Below are positions 6,818 through 13,113 of a stretch of DNA of 15,608 nucleotides, one piece after another. A program made the position numbers and the translations under genes. The stretch is from G020353355 sp050116155 (lineage in GTDB: Bacteria > Desulfobacterota > Desulfobacteria > Desulfobacterales > JAHEIW01), in NCBI GenBank assembly GCA_050116155.1, contig JASFPE010000069.1:1-15608 (forward strand), written 5' to 3'. The stretch's first letter is position 1. Every line of letters starts with the position of its first letter. Under the pieces are notes generated by a model. It did not search any database. It saw only the letters and a list, made by a program, of their open reading frames with translations, and was not told the origin of the DNA.

Positions 6818-8096
6818 CCCCGGTCATTTTCACGCAGCTCTAGTGTTACGTGAAGCCCATCCACGCCTGTCCGATAATATTTACGTGTACTCGCAAACCG
6901 GACCGGATCTGGACCGCTTTTTGGAAATTGTCGACGCTTTTAATACCAGGCCGACCAATCCAACTCACTGGAAAATCCACCTGTATACGGAAGCAGATTA
7001 TCTTGACAAACTGATCGAGGAGAAAAAGGGTGATATTGTCATCCTGGCCGGCATGAATAACACCAAAATGAAAAATATCGAAATCCTGAATAGAGAAGGA
7101 TTTGCGATTCTAGCCGATAAACCGTGGGTGACTTCTGAAGAAGCGCTTCCATTTTTACGGTCGGCGATGGCTGCCGATCGGCCTCTAACGATGGATATTA
7201 TGACCGAACGTTATGAGATTACTATGAGGCTTCAGAAAGAACTTTTATCTTCAGAAGAAGTATTTGGACAGATCCGTGTTGATGATGACGGAAGCCCTTC
7301 CGTTTTTAAGGAAAGCGTTCACCATCTCTATAAAATTGTTAATGACAAACCGCTAGTGCGTCCGATCTGGTATTTTGATGTCATTGTTCAAGGAGAGGGC
7401 CTGGTTGATACCACCGTACACCTTGTGGATATGACCCACTGGATGCTATTTCCAGCCAAACCGATCGAATATAGCAAAGATATTAAACTCATGGATGCGC
7501 GTCGTTGGCCAACAAAGGTTCCGCTAGAGAAGTTCAGCAAAATTACAGGAGCAGCAGATTTTCCCGACCCTGTTCAAGATGATGTGAAAGGTGATATTCT
7601 TGACTATTACTGTAACGGCGAAGTATTCTACCGTGTCATGGGAATACCGGTGCATCTACGGGAAATATGGAATTTGGAGATTCCTGAAGGCGGGGGTGAT
7701 ACTCATCGATCCATTGTTAAAGGCACGCGTACAGATCTAATCATTCGCCAGTTACCGGCAAGGGGATTTAAAACCGAACTCCTGCTTGTACCGCACGGGG
7801 ACAGAGAACAAATGGGCCAAGCTGTCAGAGCATATTTGCAGAAATTGTCTAATAAGTACCCCGGCCTCGGGATGACTCAAGAAGAAAATGCCCTCTTAAT
7901 AGATATTCCGGATAGGTTGAGAACCACCCATGAGCAACATTTCTGCAAAGTGCGCGATGCGTTTCTGGAAAAACTGGATGAGGGCATTATTCCGGCAGGA
8001 GACCGTACCAATATTATTACCAAGTACACCTTGTTGGCGGAAGCCAGAAAAATGGCGCTTTCTTCTCCTTTCGAGATGCTGCGTCATGACTTGTAA
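6795..8096 (+). CDS. Gfo/Idh/MocA-type putative oxidoreductase with Oxidoreduct_C-like C-terminal domain
   Basis: The 433-residue protein resembles a distinct group of oxidoreductases known mainly from Bacteroidetes and Planctomycetes. Its N-terminal strand reads LLILNPGHFHAAL instead of the usual GxGxxG Rossmann loop, followed by GPDLDRFL, FNTRPTNPTHW, the Gfo/Idh/MocA ADKPW motif (107-111) and DIMTERYEIT (134-143). ESVHHLYK (173-180) and GEGLVDTTVHLVD (200-212) probably line the active site. The C-terminal half differs from ordinary Gfo/Idh/MocA proteins and matches what I recall of the putative oxidoreductase C-terminal domain family. No reaction is established for this group to my knowledge. 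The ATG at 6795 overlaps the preceding gene by 23 bases; the Shine-Dalgarno is weak, so translation is probably coupled. Its substrate is likely a sugar or glycoside handled with the neighbouring isomerase and second oxidoreductase. Confidence 0.82.
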   Translation: MHTLLILNPGHFHAALVLREAHPRLSDNIYVYSQTGPDLDRFLEIVDAFNTRPTNPTHWKIHLYTEADYLDKLIEEKKGDIVILAGMNNTKMKNIEILNREGFAILADKPWVTSEEALPFLRSAMAADRPLTMDIMTERYEITMRLQKELLSSEEVFGQIRVDDDGSPSVFKESVHHLYKIVNDKPLVRPIWYFDVIVQGEGLVDTTVHLVDMTHWMLFPAKPIEYSKDIKLMDARRWPTKVPLEKFSKITGAADFPDPVQDDVKGDILDYYCNGEVFYRVMGIPVHLREIWNLEIPEGGGDTHRSIVKGTRTDLIIRQLPARGFKTELLLVPHGDREQMGQAVRAYLQKLSNKYPGLGMTQEENALLIDIPDRLRTTHEQHFCKVRDAFLEKLDEGIIPAGDRTNIITKYTLLAEARKMALSSPFEMLRHDL

Positions 8097-8102
8097 TGCT
8101 CG

Positions 8103-8109
8103 AGGAGGT
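8103..8109 (+). promoter_or_regulatory. Shine-Dalgarno that fixes the start of the second Gfo/Idh/MocA gene
   Basis: AGGAGGT lies 4 bases before the ATG at 8114. It is inside the frame of an alternative ATG at 8096 that overlaps the previous stop (TAATG). The strong site and the family's usual short N-terminus before GIVGCG favour 8114. Confidence 0.75.
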
Positions 8110-8113
8110 CCCC

Positions 8114-9214
8114 ATGGCAAAAAAAGGCGGATATGGTTTCGGCATTGTCGGCTGTGGCATGATCGCAGGTTTTCATGCTCAGGCAATTGAAAGCATGCAA
8201 GGAGGTCACCTGGCATGTGTGTTTTCGCGCAAGAAGGCCAACGCGGATCGACTCGCAAAAACCTATAATTGCGCATCCTATCAGGATTATAAAGCTTTTT
8301 TGGCTCATCCTGGATTGGATATTGTCGCGATTGCTACACCCAGCGGTGCTCATCTGGAACCCTGTGTCCAGGCTGCCAAAGCCGGCAAGCACATCATCTG
8401 TGAGAAACCGTTGGAGGTGAATCTCGAACGGATTGATCGTATGATTCAAGTATGTGACCAACATAACATCATGTTGGCCGGCATTTTCCCCCGGCGTTTT
8501 AATGAAGCCACCATAGAGTTCAAGAAAGCGGTTGATGCCGGACGCTTGGGTAAAATCACTTTGGCAGATGCCTACATCAAGTGGTATCGAACCCAAGAGT
8601 ATTATGATAATGGCGATTGGCGTGGAACCTGGAAACTCGACGGTGGTGGTGCCTTGATGAATCAGTCTATTCACACCATCGATTTGATATATTACTTAAA
8701 TGGAGATGTAGAATGGGTTTGCGCCTTTGCTGACCGATCGATCCATAAGCGCATTGAAACAGAGGATAATGCTGTCGCCATTCTTAAATTTAAAAACGGG
8801 TCCTTGGGTGTCATCGAGGGATCTACTTCCTGCTTTTCGCCCCTCGGTCACCCCGCGGAAGTTCACATGTGCGGTTCGGATGGGTCTATTTTTATGCGGG
8901 ATGACTCCTTTACCGTGTGGGATTTTAAAAAGAAATTGCTTTCGGATAAGAGAATTATGAAGAGGTTTCGAGCGAAAGCAGGAGAAAAAGGTGCCGGTGC
9001 GGCCGACCCAGCAGCTATCAGTTTTATCGGACACCAGAAGAATTTTGAAGACGCTGTTCGTGCCCTTAGGGCCGGAAAAAGACCCTTGATAGATGGAGGG
9101 GAAGCGCGCAAATCCATCGAAATTATTCTATCTATTTACCGCTCCGCTTTGACGGGTGGAAAACCCGTAAAGCTGCCTCTCAAAAGAACACCTGTTAGAA
9201 AAAGCTTCTGCTGA
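8114..9214 (+). CDS. Gfo/Idh/MocA family NAD(P)-dependent oxidoreductase
   Basis: The 366-residue protein is a canonical member. It has the N-terminal Rossmann motif GIVGCGMIAGFH (10-21), VAIATPSGAH (71-80), the conserved EKP (97-99) with its cofactor- and substrate-contacting Lys, and the C-terminal DGGGALMNQSIHTIDL stretch (176-191) with the likely catalytic H187. Family members oxidise or reduce a hydroxyl of cyclic sugars, inositols or glycosides, some acting as redox-assisted glycosidases. No motif pins down the substrate. It follows the divergent Gfo/Idh/MocA-like gene by 17 bases, so two oxidoreductases of different subfamilies are expressed together, for example one oxidising and one reducing. 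The C-terminal tail is basic (KLPLKRTPVRKSF). A 165-base gap with an inverted-repeat element follows. Confidence 0.92.
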   Translation: MAKKGGYGFGIVGCGMIAGFHAQAIESMQGGHLACVFSRKKANADRLAKTYNCASYQDYKAFLAHPGLDIVAIATPSGAHLEPCVQAAKAGKHIICEKPLEVNLERIDRMIQVCDQHNIMLAGIFPRRFNEATIEFKKAVDAGRLGKITLADAYIKWYRTQEYYDNGDWRGTWKLDGGGALMNQSIHTIDLIYYLNGDVEWVCAFADRSIHKRIETEDNAVAILKFKNGSLGVIEGSTSCFSPLGHPAEVHMCGSDGSIFMRDDSFTVWDFKKKLLSDKRIMKRFRAKAGEKGAGAADPAAISFIGHQKNFEDAVRALRAGKRPLIDGGEARKSIEIILSIYRSALTGGKPVKLPLKRTPVRKSFC

Positions 9215-9243
9215 ATCGAACGGGAAATGAAAATTTGCGACCT

Positions 9244-9344
9244 CCAATTGTTCCAATTGCCAGCGAAGCGAACCAACTTGATGTTCATCATTAGAGATAA
9301 GCAAATTGATGCGGTAAATAAGCAGATCAAGTTTGCCCCAATTG
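9244..9344. repeat. Nested inverted-repeat element in the gap before the UroD-like gene
   Basis: The gap at 9215-9379 contains three copies of CCAATTG (9244-9250, 9253-9259, 9338-9344). Inside these lie a perfect inverted pair AACTTGAT (9275-9282) / ATCAAGTT (9326-9333) and an inner pair CATCA (9286-9290) / TGATG (9307-9311). All three pairs are concentric, as in a folded RNA, a cruciform or a small dispersed intergenic repeat. The minus strand is also open across it, so it could be a relic. I see no terminator T-run. Confidence 0.5.
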
Positions 9345-9379
9345 TAGACACCTAAAGCCCTGGACTGAAAAGCAACGTC

Positions 9380-10531
9380 ATGAACTCGCGAGAAAGAATT
9401 TTGACTGCTCTGGATCATCGTGAACCCGATCGTATCCCTTTCGATTTGGGCAGTATCCAAGTTACAGGTATCCATGTTATTGCCTACCGCAATCTACGTC
9501 AGGCACTGGGAATGCCGGAAGTGGAAATTCAATTGTGTGATACCATTCAACAGCTGGCATCGATTGACGACGATATGACGGAAAGGCTAAAAATCGACGT
9601 CCGGGGGCTTTACCCGCTGAACAGTCACAACTGGAAGGTTGTTGAGGAAGATGCTGGCAATTACTGGGCCTACCACGATGAATGGGGAATTACCCATCAC
9701 CGGCCAAAAAAAAATGGCCTCTACTTCAGCGCCGTGGAAGTTCCGCTATCCCAATCTGACCTGACCATTCAGGATATCGAAAGCAAACCATGGCCGGATG
9801 TGGGCAATCCGGAACGTGCGGATGGTCTGCGAGCGCTAGCTCAACAATATCGGGCATCCGGATATGCCGTAGTTCTGAAGGATGCGTTCGCTGGAATTTT
9901 CGAGTTTGCCCAGCGCATCGTAGGGATGGAAAATCTTCTCATAATGATGGCAACAGACGAAAAATTAGCCTGTACCCTGTTCGACAAGCTACTGGCACTG
10001 AAGCTGGACTACTGGGAAATGGTACTGCCCGCACTGGGTGATTTAGTAGATGTTATAACTTATGCCGATGATTATGGCACACAGACGTCACAAATTATTT
10101 CACCCGACATGTTTCGAAGGTTAATCAAGCCCCGCGTGAATACGTTGTTTGAAACGTATATAAAGCTGGCACCGCATGCCAAACGCTTCTTCCATTCAGA
10201 CGGCAATGTGCGTCCCCTAATACCCGATTTTATCGAAATGGGCGTCGACATTCTTAATCCTGTTCACATTCGTGCTAAAGGTATGGAACCGTCTTCACTC
10301 AAACGCGATTTTGGCCAGGACCTGGTATTCTGGGGTGGAGGGGTCGATACCCAAGGAGTGCTGCCAAACGGGACATTTCAGGAAGTTAAAGATGATGTTA
10401 AACGCAATATAGATGCCTTGGCGCCCGACGGCGGCTATGTGTTTAACACCATTCATAACATCCAGGCGGACGTTCCCCCTGCCAACATTATTGCCATGTG
10501 GGAAGCGCTTCAAGATTACGGCGTGTACTAA
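9380..10531 (+). CDS. Uroporphyrinogen decarboxylase-superfamily protein (UroD/MtaA-like), probably catabolic
   Basis: The 383-residue protein opens with MNSRERILTALDHREPDRIP, the standard start of UroD-superfamily proteins outside haem synthesis. It continues with DVITYADDYGTQTSQIISP (224-242), FHSDGN (271-276), GVDILNPV (288-295) and GGGVDTQ (319-325). The superfamily includes haem-pathway decarboxylases and corrinoid-dependent methyltransferases such as MtaA. In MtaA-type enzymes the zinc site is built from His and Cys; here H272 is followed by D274 and no Cys pair is present, so a typical cobamide methyltransferase is doubtful. The N-terminal Arg-rich porphyrin-binding pattern of true UroD is also not evident. 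The start has no clear Shine-Dalgarno but fits the family. It ends the transporter/oxidoreductase operon and may be a demethylase, decarboxylase or lyase of that pathway. The role is unknown. Confidence 0.82.
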   Translation: MNSRERILTALDHREPDRIPFDLGSIQVTGIHVIAYRNLRQALGMPEVEIQLCDTIQQLASIDDDMTERLKIDVRGLYPLNSHNWKVVEEDAGNYWAYHDEWGITHHRPKKNGLYFSAVEVPLSQSDLTIQDIESKPWPDVGNPERADGLRALAQQYRASGYAVVLKDAFAGIFEFAQRIVGMENLLIMMATDEKLACTLFDKLLALKLDYWEMVLPALGDLVDVITYADDYGTQTSQIISPDMFRRLIKPRVNTLFETYIKLAPHAKRFFHSDGNVRPLIPDFIEMGVDILNPVHIRAKGMEPSSLKRDFGQDLVFWGGGVDTQGVLPNGTFQEVKDDVKRNIDALAPDGGYVFNTIHNIQADVPPANIIAMWEALQDYGVY

Positions 10532-11289
10532 CTTGGATCTGATCGCATCAATTCATCCGCTTGACGGTAAGAATCCATGTTTCCAATATCCAGTCGACCG
10601 CCGGCATTCACCTTGAACGCATAGACACGTTCTTTTTGGCACAGGTAATCTATAAAATGACCGGGAGCATCCCGATGTTGCGAAAGCCGCATAAATTCAT
10701 CCAGCCGTTCACCCGCGGATGGTTGTAAAAAATAGATCGGTGGACAGCACCAGGTTGAGGGCGGATCTTGCGGTTTTTCGTGCAGCCGCAACACACGGTC
10801 GTCGGCTACCAGGGTCAGCACACCCGTTTTTTGCAGTCTGGTTTTATCCATTTCGGGCAACGCAATAATGAAATGATCCTGACTTTTGATGAACCTCTGC
10901 CAGAGCGGTTCTATCTCAAACCGGAAAATATTGTCACCGCCCGAAACCAGCATCTTCGAAGTTCCGGCGATTTCACGAAGACCAAATTGAAGATCGCCGC
11001 AGGCACCCAACCGGTTTCCATTTGTGGTGGCTCCATCATTGTGGATCTGCAGCGCAATACCATGAGGCGCCAGGGCAGGCAGCCAGGTTTTCCGCCAGTT
11101 GTCGAAGTGGTCATGGAAACAGGCATTGGAGATGACATGAATGGCGCGAAGATCCTTAAATCTGAGCATCTGGTCCATCAGATAATCAATCACCGGGCGG
11201 TCTGCGATGGGAAGAAGGGGTTTGGGGAAATCCCTGGTCAGTGGATACATGCGGACGGCAAACCCCGCACAAAGAAGGATAGCAATCAT
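10528..11289 (-). CDS. Sugar-1-phosphate nucleotidyltransferase
   Basis: The 253-residue protein has the nucleotidyltransferase fold signature at its N-terminus: LCAGFAVRMYPLTRDFPKPLLPI (6-28, conserved R13 and K23). A SGGDN (116-120) with the metal-binding Asp, HEKPQDP near 194 and a closing GRLDIGNMDSY follow. Such enzymes join a sugar-1-phosphate and an NTP to give an NDP-sugar and pyrophosphate in the cytoplasm. The usual G-x-G-T/S-R loop is GFAVRM here, an accepted variant. The ATG overlaps the kinase stop (ATGA, 11286-11289), so the kinase product, probably galacturonate-1-phosphate, is the likely substrate, which would make this a UDP-galacturonate pyrophosphorylase. That specificity is inference from context; glucose- or mannose-1-phosphate are alternatives. 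The stop overlaps the convergent UroD-like gene by 4 bases. Confidence 0.88.
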   Translation of the reverse strand: MIAILLCAGFAVRMYPLTRDFPKPLLPIADRPVIDYLMDQMLRFKDLRAIHVISNACFHDHFDNWRKTWLPALAPHGIALQIHNDGATTNGNRLGACGDLQFGLREIAGTSKMLVSGGDNIFRFEIEPLWQRFIKSQDHFIIALPEMDKTRLQKTGVLTLVADDRVLRLHEKPQDPPSTWCCPPIYFLQPSAGERLDEFMRLSQHRDAPGHFIDYLCQKERVYAFKVNAGGRLDIGNMDSYRQADELMRSDPS

Positions 11290-12485
11290 AAAAAATCGGC
11301 TCCATCCGCAGTCTCGGCCAGATAAACGGCAGCCTGCTCAGCCACTTCCGGATGTTGCTTGCGATATGCTTCCTGGATATCCTCAGCCGCTATGGCTGCA
11401 TGGGTCGGCTTTACAAAACCGATGACACATCCGCCGAATCCACCACCGCTATACCGCGAACCATAAACCCCGTCGGCGGCACTGACGATCTGCTGCAGGT
11501 CATGGATAGCCGGGCTGCCGCATTCATACTGTTCAATAGAGCTCTGACACGATGCCAGCATGAGCTGTCCGAATTTTTCGATGGCGCCCTTCTGCCAGGC
11601 GTCCAGCCCCTGGTGCACCCGCTGCACCTCGCTAAAATAGTGTCTGGCACGTCGCGCGAGGTGGGGGGCAAGCTGATGGCCATGACGCTCAAACATGTCT
11701 TGCGAAACATCCGACAAAGTTTGAACCGGATCAAGGCCTTCCAGTCGGGCCACGTGGTTGGCAGCTTCCCGGCATTCCTGAACACGGGAATTGTAACCGG
11801 TGGTTGTGAGTTCACGGGAATAGCCGGAATAAGCGACCAGGATGCGATAATGTCGCTCTCCCAGGGCATCGGGCAACTCCTGTACCGTCTCTGCCTTGGT
11901 ATCGATATGCAACAGATGGCTGCGTCGGCCGAACACGATGCTGGTTTGGTCCAATATGCCGTTGTTTAGACCAATGTATTTGTTTTCGGCTCTCCGGGTT
12001 AAGCGCACATAGTCCCATGGCTGCAATTGAATGTGGTTGGCCCGGGCAAAAGCGAGCAGATAAGCCAGCAGCACCGACGCCGAAGAGCTGAGGCCACATC
12101 CGGGAAGCATCCCGTCAAGCAGTCCGATGACACCATGCTCCAGGGCATAATCCTCCTTTAAGGCCATGGCCGCCGCTCTGGCGTAAACACCCCAGAAGCT
12201 TCCGGTTGCCTCTGGTATCCGGTCAAGCACGAATTCCACCCGGCCCGGGTAGTTTCTGCTGCGCAACTTAACGACGCGATCGTTGGTGGCGACAAATGCC
12301 ATAAGTGTATAGGCATTGATCGTCATACCGAGCACCGGTCCTCCCTGGTGATCGATATGGGCACCCAGGGGACAGATCCGATAGGGGGAAGCTATCACCT
12401 GAATATCATCGGATGCGATATCATTTTCATGTGAAAATCTTTCGATGATTCGTTGCTTCTCGCGGGACAGATTGGGAAATTCCAT
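11286..12485 (-). CDS. GHMP-family sugar kinase, galacturonokinase-like
   Basis: The 399-residue protein has all GHMP kinase blocks: SPYRICPLGAHIDHQGG (33-49), the ATP loop GLSSSAS (131-137), GLNNGILDQ with the likely catalytic Asp at 179, and GSRYSGGGFGGC (342-353). Several stretches closely match the plant galacturonokinase I remember, notably PYRICPLGAHIDHQGG, WGxYARxAxxAL, RILxAxSG, LTT-GYNxRVxEC, RAxHYFSE and SSIExYECG. True galactokinases have GEHTDYN at the first motif, where Glu contacts the C6 hydroxyl. Here it is Ala42 (GAHIDH), as in galacturonokinase, which fits a C6 carboxylate. The predicted reaction is galacturonate + ATP to galacturonate-1-phosphate. The ATG is preceded by AGAGGTG. 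It lies 54 bases after a KdgF-like cupin and overlaps the nucleotidyltransferase, consistent with uronate salvage. Confidence 0.87.
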   Translation of the reverse strand: MEFPNLSREKQRIIERFSHENDIASDDIQVIASPYRICPLGAHIDHQGGPVLGMTINAYTLMAFVATNDRVVKLRSRNYPGRVEFVLDRIPEATGSFWGVYARAAAMALKEDYALEHGVIGLLDGMLPGCGLSSSASVLLAYLLAFARANHIQLQPWDYVRLTRRAENKYIGLNNGILDQTSIVFGRRSHLLHIDTKAETVQELPDALGERHYRILVAYSGYSRELTTTGYNSRVQECREAANHVARLEGLDPVQTLSDVSQDMFERHGHQLAPHLARRARHYFSEVQRVHQGLDAWQKGAIEKFGQLMLASCQSSIEQYECGSPAIHDLQQIVSAADGVYGSRYSGGGFGGCVIGFVKPTHAAIAAEDIQEAYRKQHPEVAEQAAVYLAETADGADFL

Positions 12486-12508
12486 ATTCGCACACCTCTG
12501 CTGGGCCT

Positions 12509-12539
12509 ATTTTATGAACCCGGTCGAATTCGTTGTCAA
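12509..12539 (-). promoter_or_regulatory. Possible internal promoter for the kinase gene
   Basis: On the minus strand TTGACA (12539-12534) directly follows the cupin stop. TAAAAT (12514-12509) lies 19 bases further, a 5/6 match to the -10 consensus. The spacing is longer than optimal, so this is only a possible second start for kinase and nucleotidyltransferase transcription. Confidence 0.3.
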
Positions 12540-12875
12540 CTATTTTAAGAAATCTTCTCTTATCGGATGAAACGTGTCGACCAGACGGACATGTTCACTA
12601 AGTAATTGCACGGAATGGGGCTTATGCGGCGGGACAGTGAAAATATCGCCGGGGCCCAGGTGCGTCTGTTTGTCGTCCAAAAAAAATAGGATTTCACCCG
12701 AAACGACATAAGAGACCTGTTCATGGGGATGAGAATGGGGCGGATCGGGTTCTTCGGTTGGTCCATCGTTAAAGTCGACCACCACGATCATTAGTTTGTC
12801 GCCGTACGCCAGATAACGAGTGCGATTTTCAGCGATGATCTCCGGAGTGACATCTGCCTGCTTAACGGTACCCAT
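12540..12875 (-). CDS. kdgF: KdgF-like cupin (unsaturated uronate-processing family)
   Basis: The 111-residue single-domain cupin has a complete metal site: H47, H49 and Q53 in PPHSHPHEQVSYVVSG, and H87 in VPPHKPHSV. It ends with FHPIREDFL, which resembles the C-terminal FSPxREDF of KdgF proteins, and LAYGDKLMIVVVDF in the first strand also fits. KdgF speeds opening of 4,5-unsaturated uronates from pectin or alginate lyase products into the linear ketone that feeds the KDG pathway. I start at the ATG at 12875 because GAGGAGG stands 5 bases before it; a longer frame starting at 12941 lacks a site. It heads the cupin-kinase-nucleotidyltransferase operon and is divergent from the uronate catabolic operon. 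Other small cupins share these ligands, so the exact activity is probable, not certain. Confidence 0.78.
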   Translation of the reverse strand: MGTVKQADVTPEIIAENRTRYLAYGDKLMIVVVDFNDGPTEEPDPPHSHPHEQVSYVVSGEILFFLDDKQTHLGPGDIFTVPPHKPHSVQLLSEHVRLVDTFHPIREDFLK

Positions 12876-12880
12876 GGCAA

Positions 12881-12887
12881 CCTCCTC
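12881..12887 (-). promoter_or_regulatory. Shine-Dalgarno that fixes the start of the cupin gene
   Basis: GAGGAGG on the minus strand is 5 bases before the ATG at 12875. The longer in-frame start at 12941 has nothing comparable. An ATATT-TG-AATAT inverted repeat at 12894-12905 lies just upstream and could be part of an operator. Confidence 0.7.
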
Positions 12888-12958
12888 ATGCGCATATTTG
12901 AATATTTCACGAAAATCATGGTCATAAAAGATCAGTAGCAACTAAAAACAGGAATAAT

Positions 12959-12986
12959 TTGACATTTCGGATGGAATTAATTTAAT
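12959..12986 (+). promoter_or_regulatory. Predicted sigma70-type promoter for the uxaE-uxuB-uxaC operon
   Basis: TTGACA (12959-12964) and TTTAAT (12981-12986, 5/6 match) are separated by 16 bases. This is the best promoter match in the window. It would start transcription near 12993 and give a leader of about 120 bases before uxaE, which carries an inverted repeat. Confidence 0.6.
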
Positions 12987-13007
12987 GAGTGTAACGAAAA
13001 GAACTTG

Positions 13008-13030
13008 TTTTATTCAGCCAGTCAATAAAA
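13008..13030. promoter_or_regulatory. Inverted repeat in the uxaE leader (operator or hairpin candidate)
   Basis: TTTTATT (13008-13014) and AATAAAA (13024-13030) form perfect 7-bp arms around a 9-base spacer, about 15 bases after the predicted transcription start. The position suits a repressor roadblock controlling hexuronate genes. The arms are AT-only, so a chance occurrence is not excluded. Confidence 0.4.
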
Positions 13031-13113
13031 TTCCTTTTCTTCTCTCGTATCACAAGGCAGGTGGTAATTAAAGCAGTTTTGACCTTATTAATGTATTTGT
13101 GGGAGACGACATC

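Noticed and set aside
8084..8674. 196-codon minus-strand open frame across the start of the second Gfo/Idh/MocA gene
   Set aside because: It runs antisense to strong Rossmann and EKP motifs and has no domain of its own.
9128..9475. Minus-strand open frame spanning the gap at 9215-9379
   Set aside because: It overlaps the ends of two well-supported genes, and I saw no clear ribosome site or known domain. The gap is better described as a nested repeat element; a relic remains possible.
9380..10531. Haem-biosynthetic uroporphyrinogen decarboxylase (hemE)
   Set aside because: The N-terminal porphyrin-binding pattern of HemE is not seen, and the gene sits in a transporter/sugar-oxidoreductase operon.
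11352..11969. 205-codon plus-strand open frame inside the kinase gene
   Set aside because: The minus-strand frame has complete GHMP kinase motifs. The plus frame is a shadow.
11286..12485. Plain galactokinase (galK)
   Set aside because: The sugar-binding motif is GAHIDHQGG and not GEHTDYN-like, and many stretches match galacturonokinase better.
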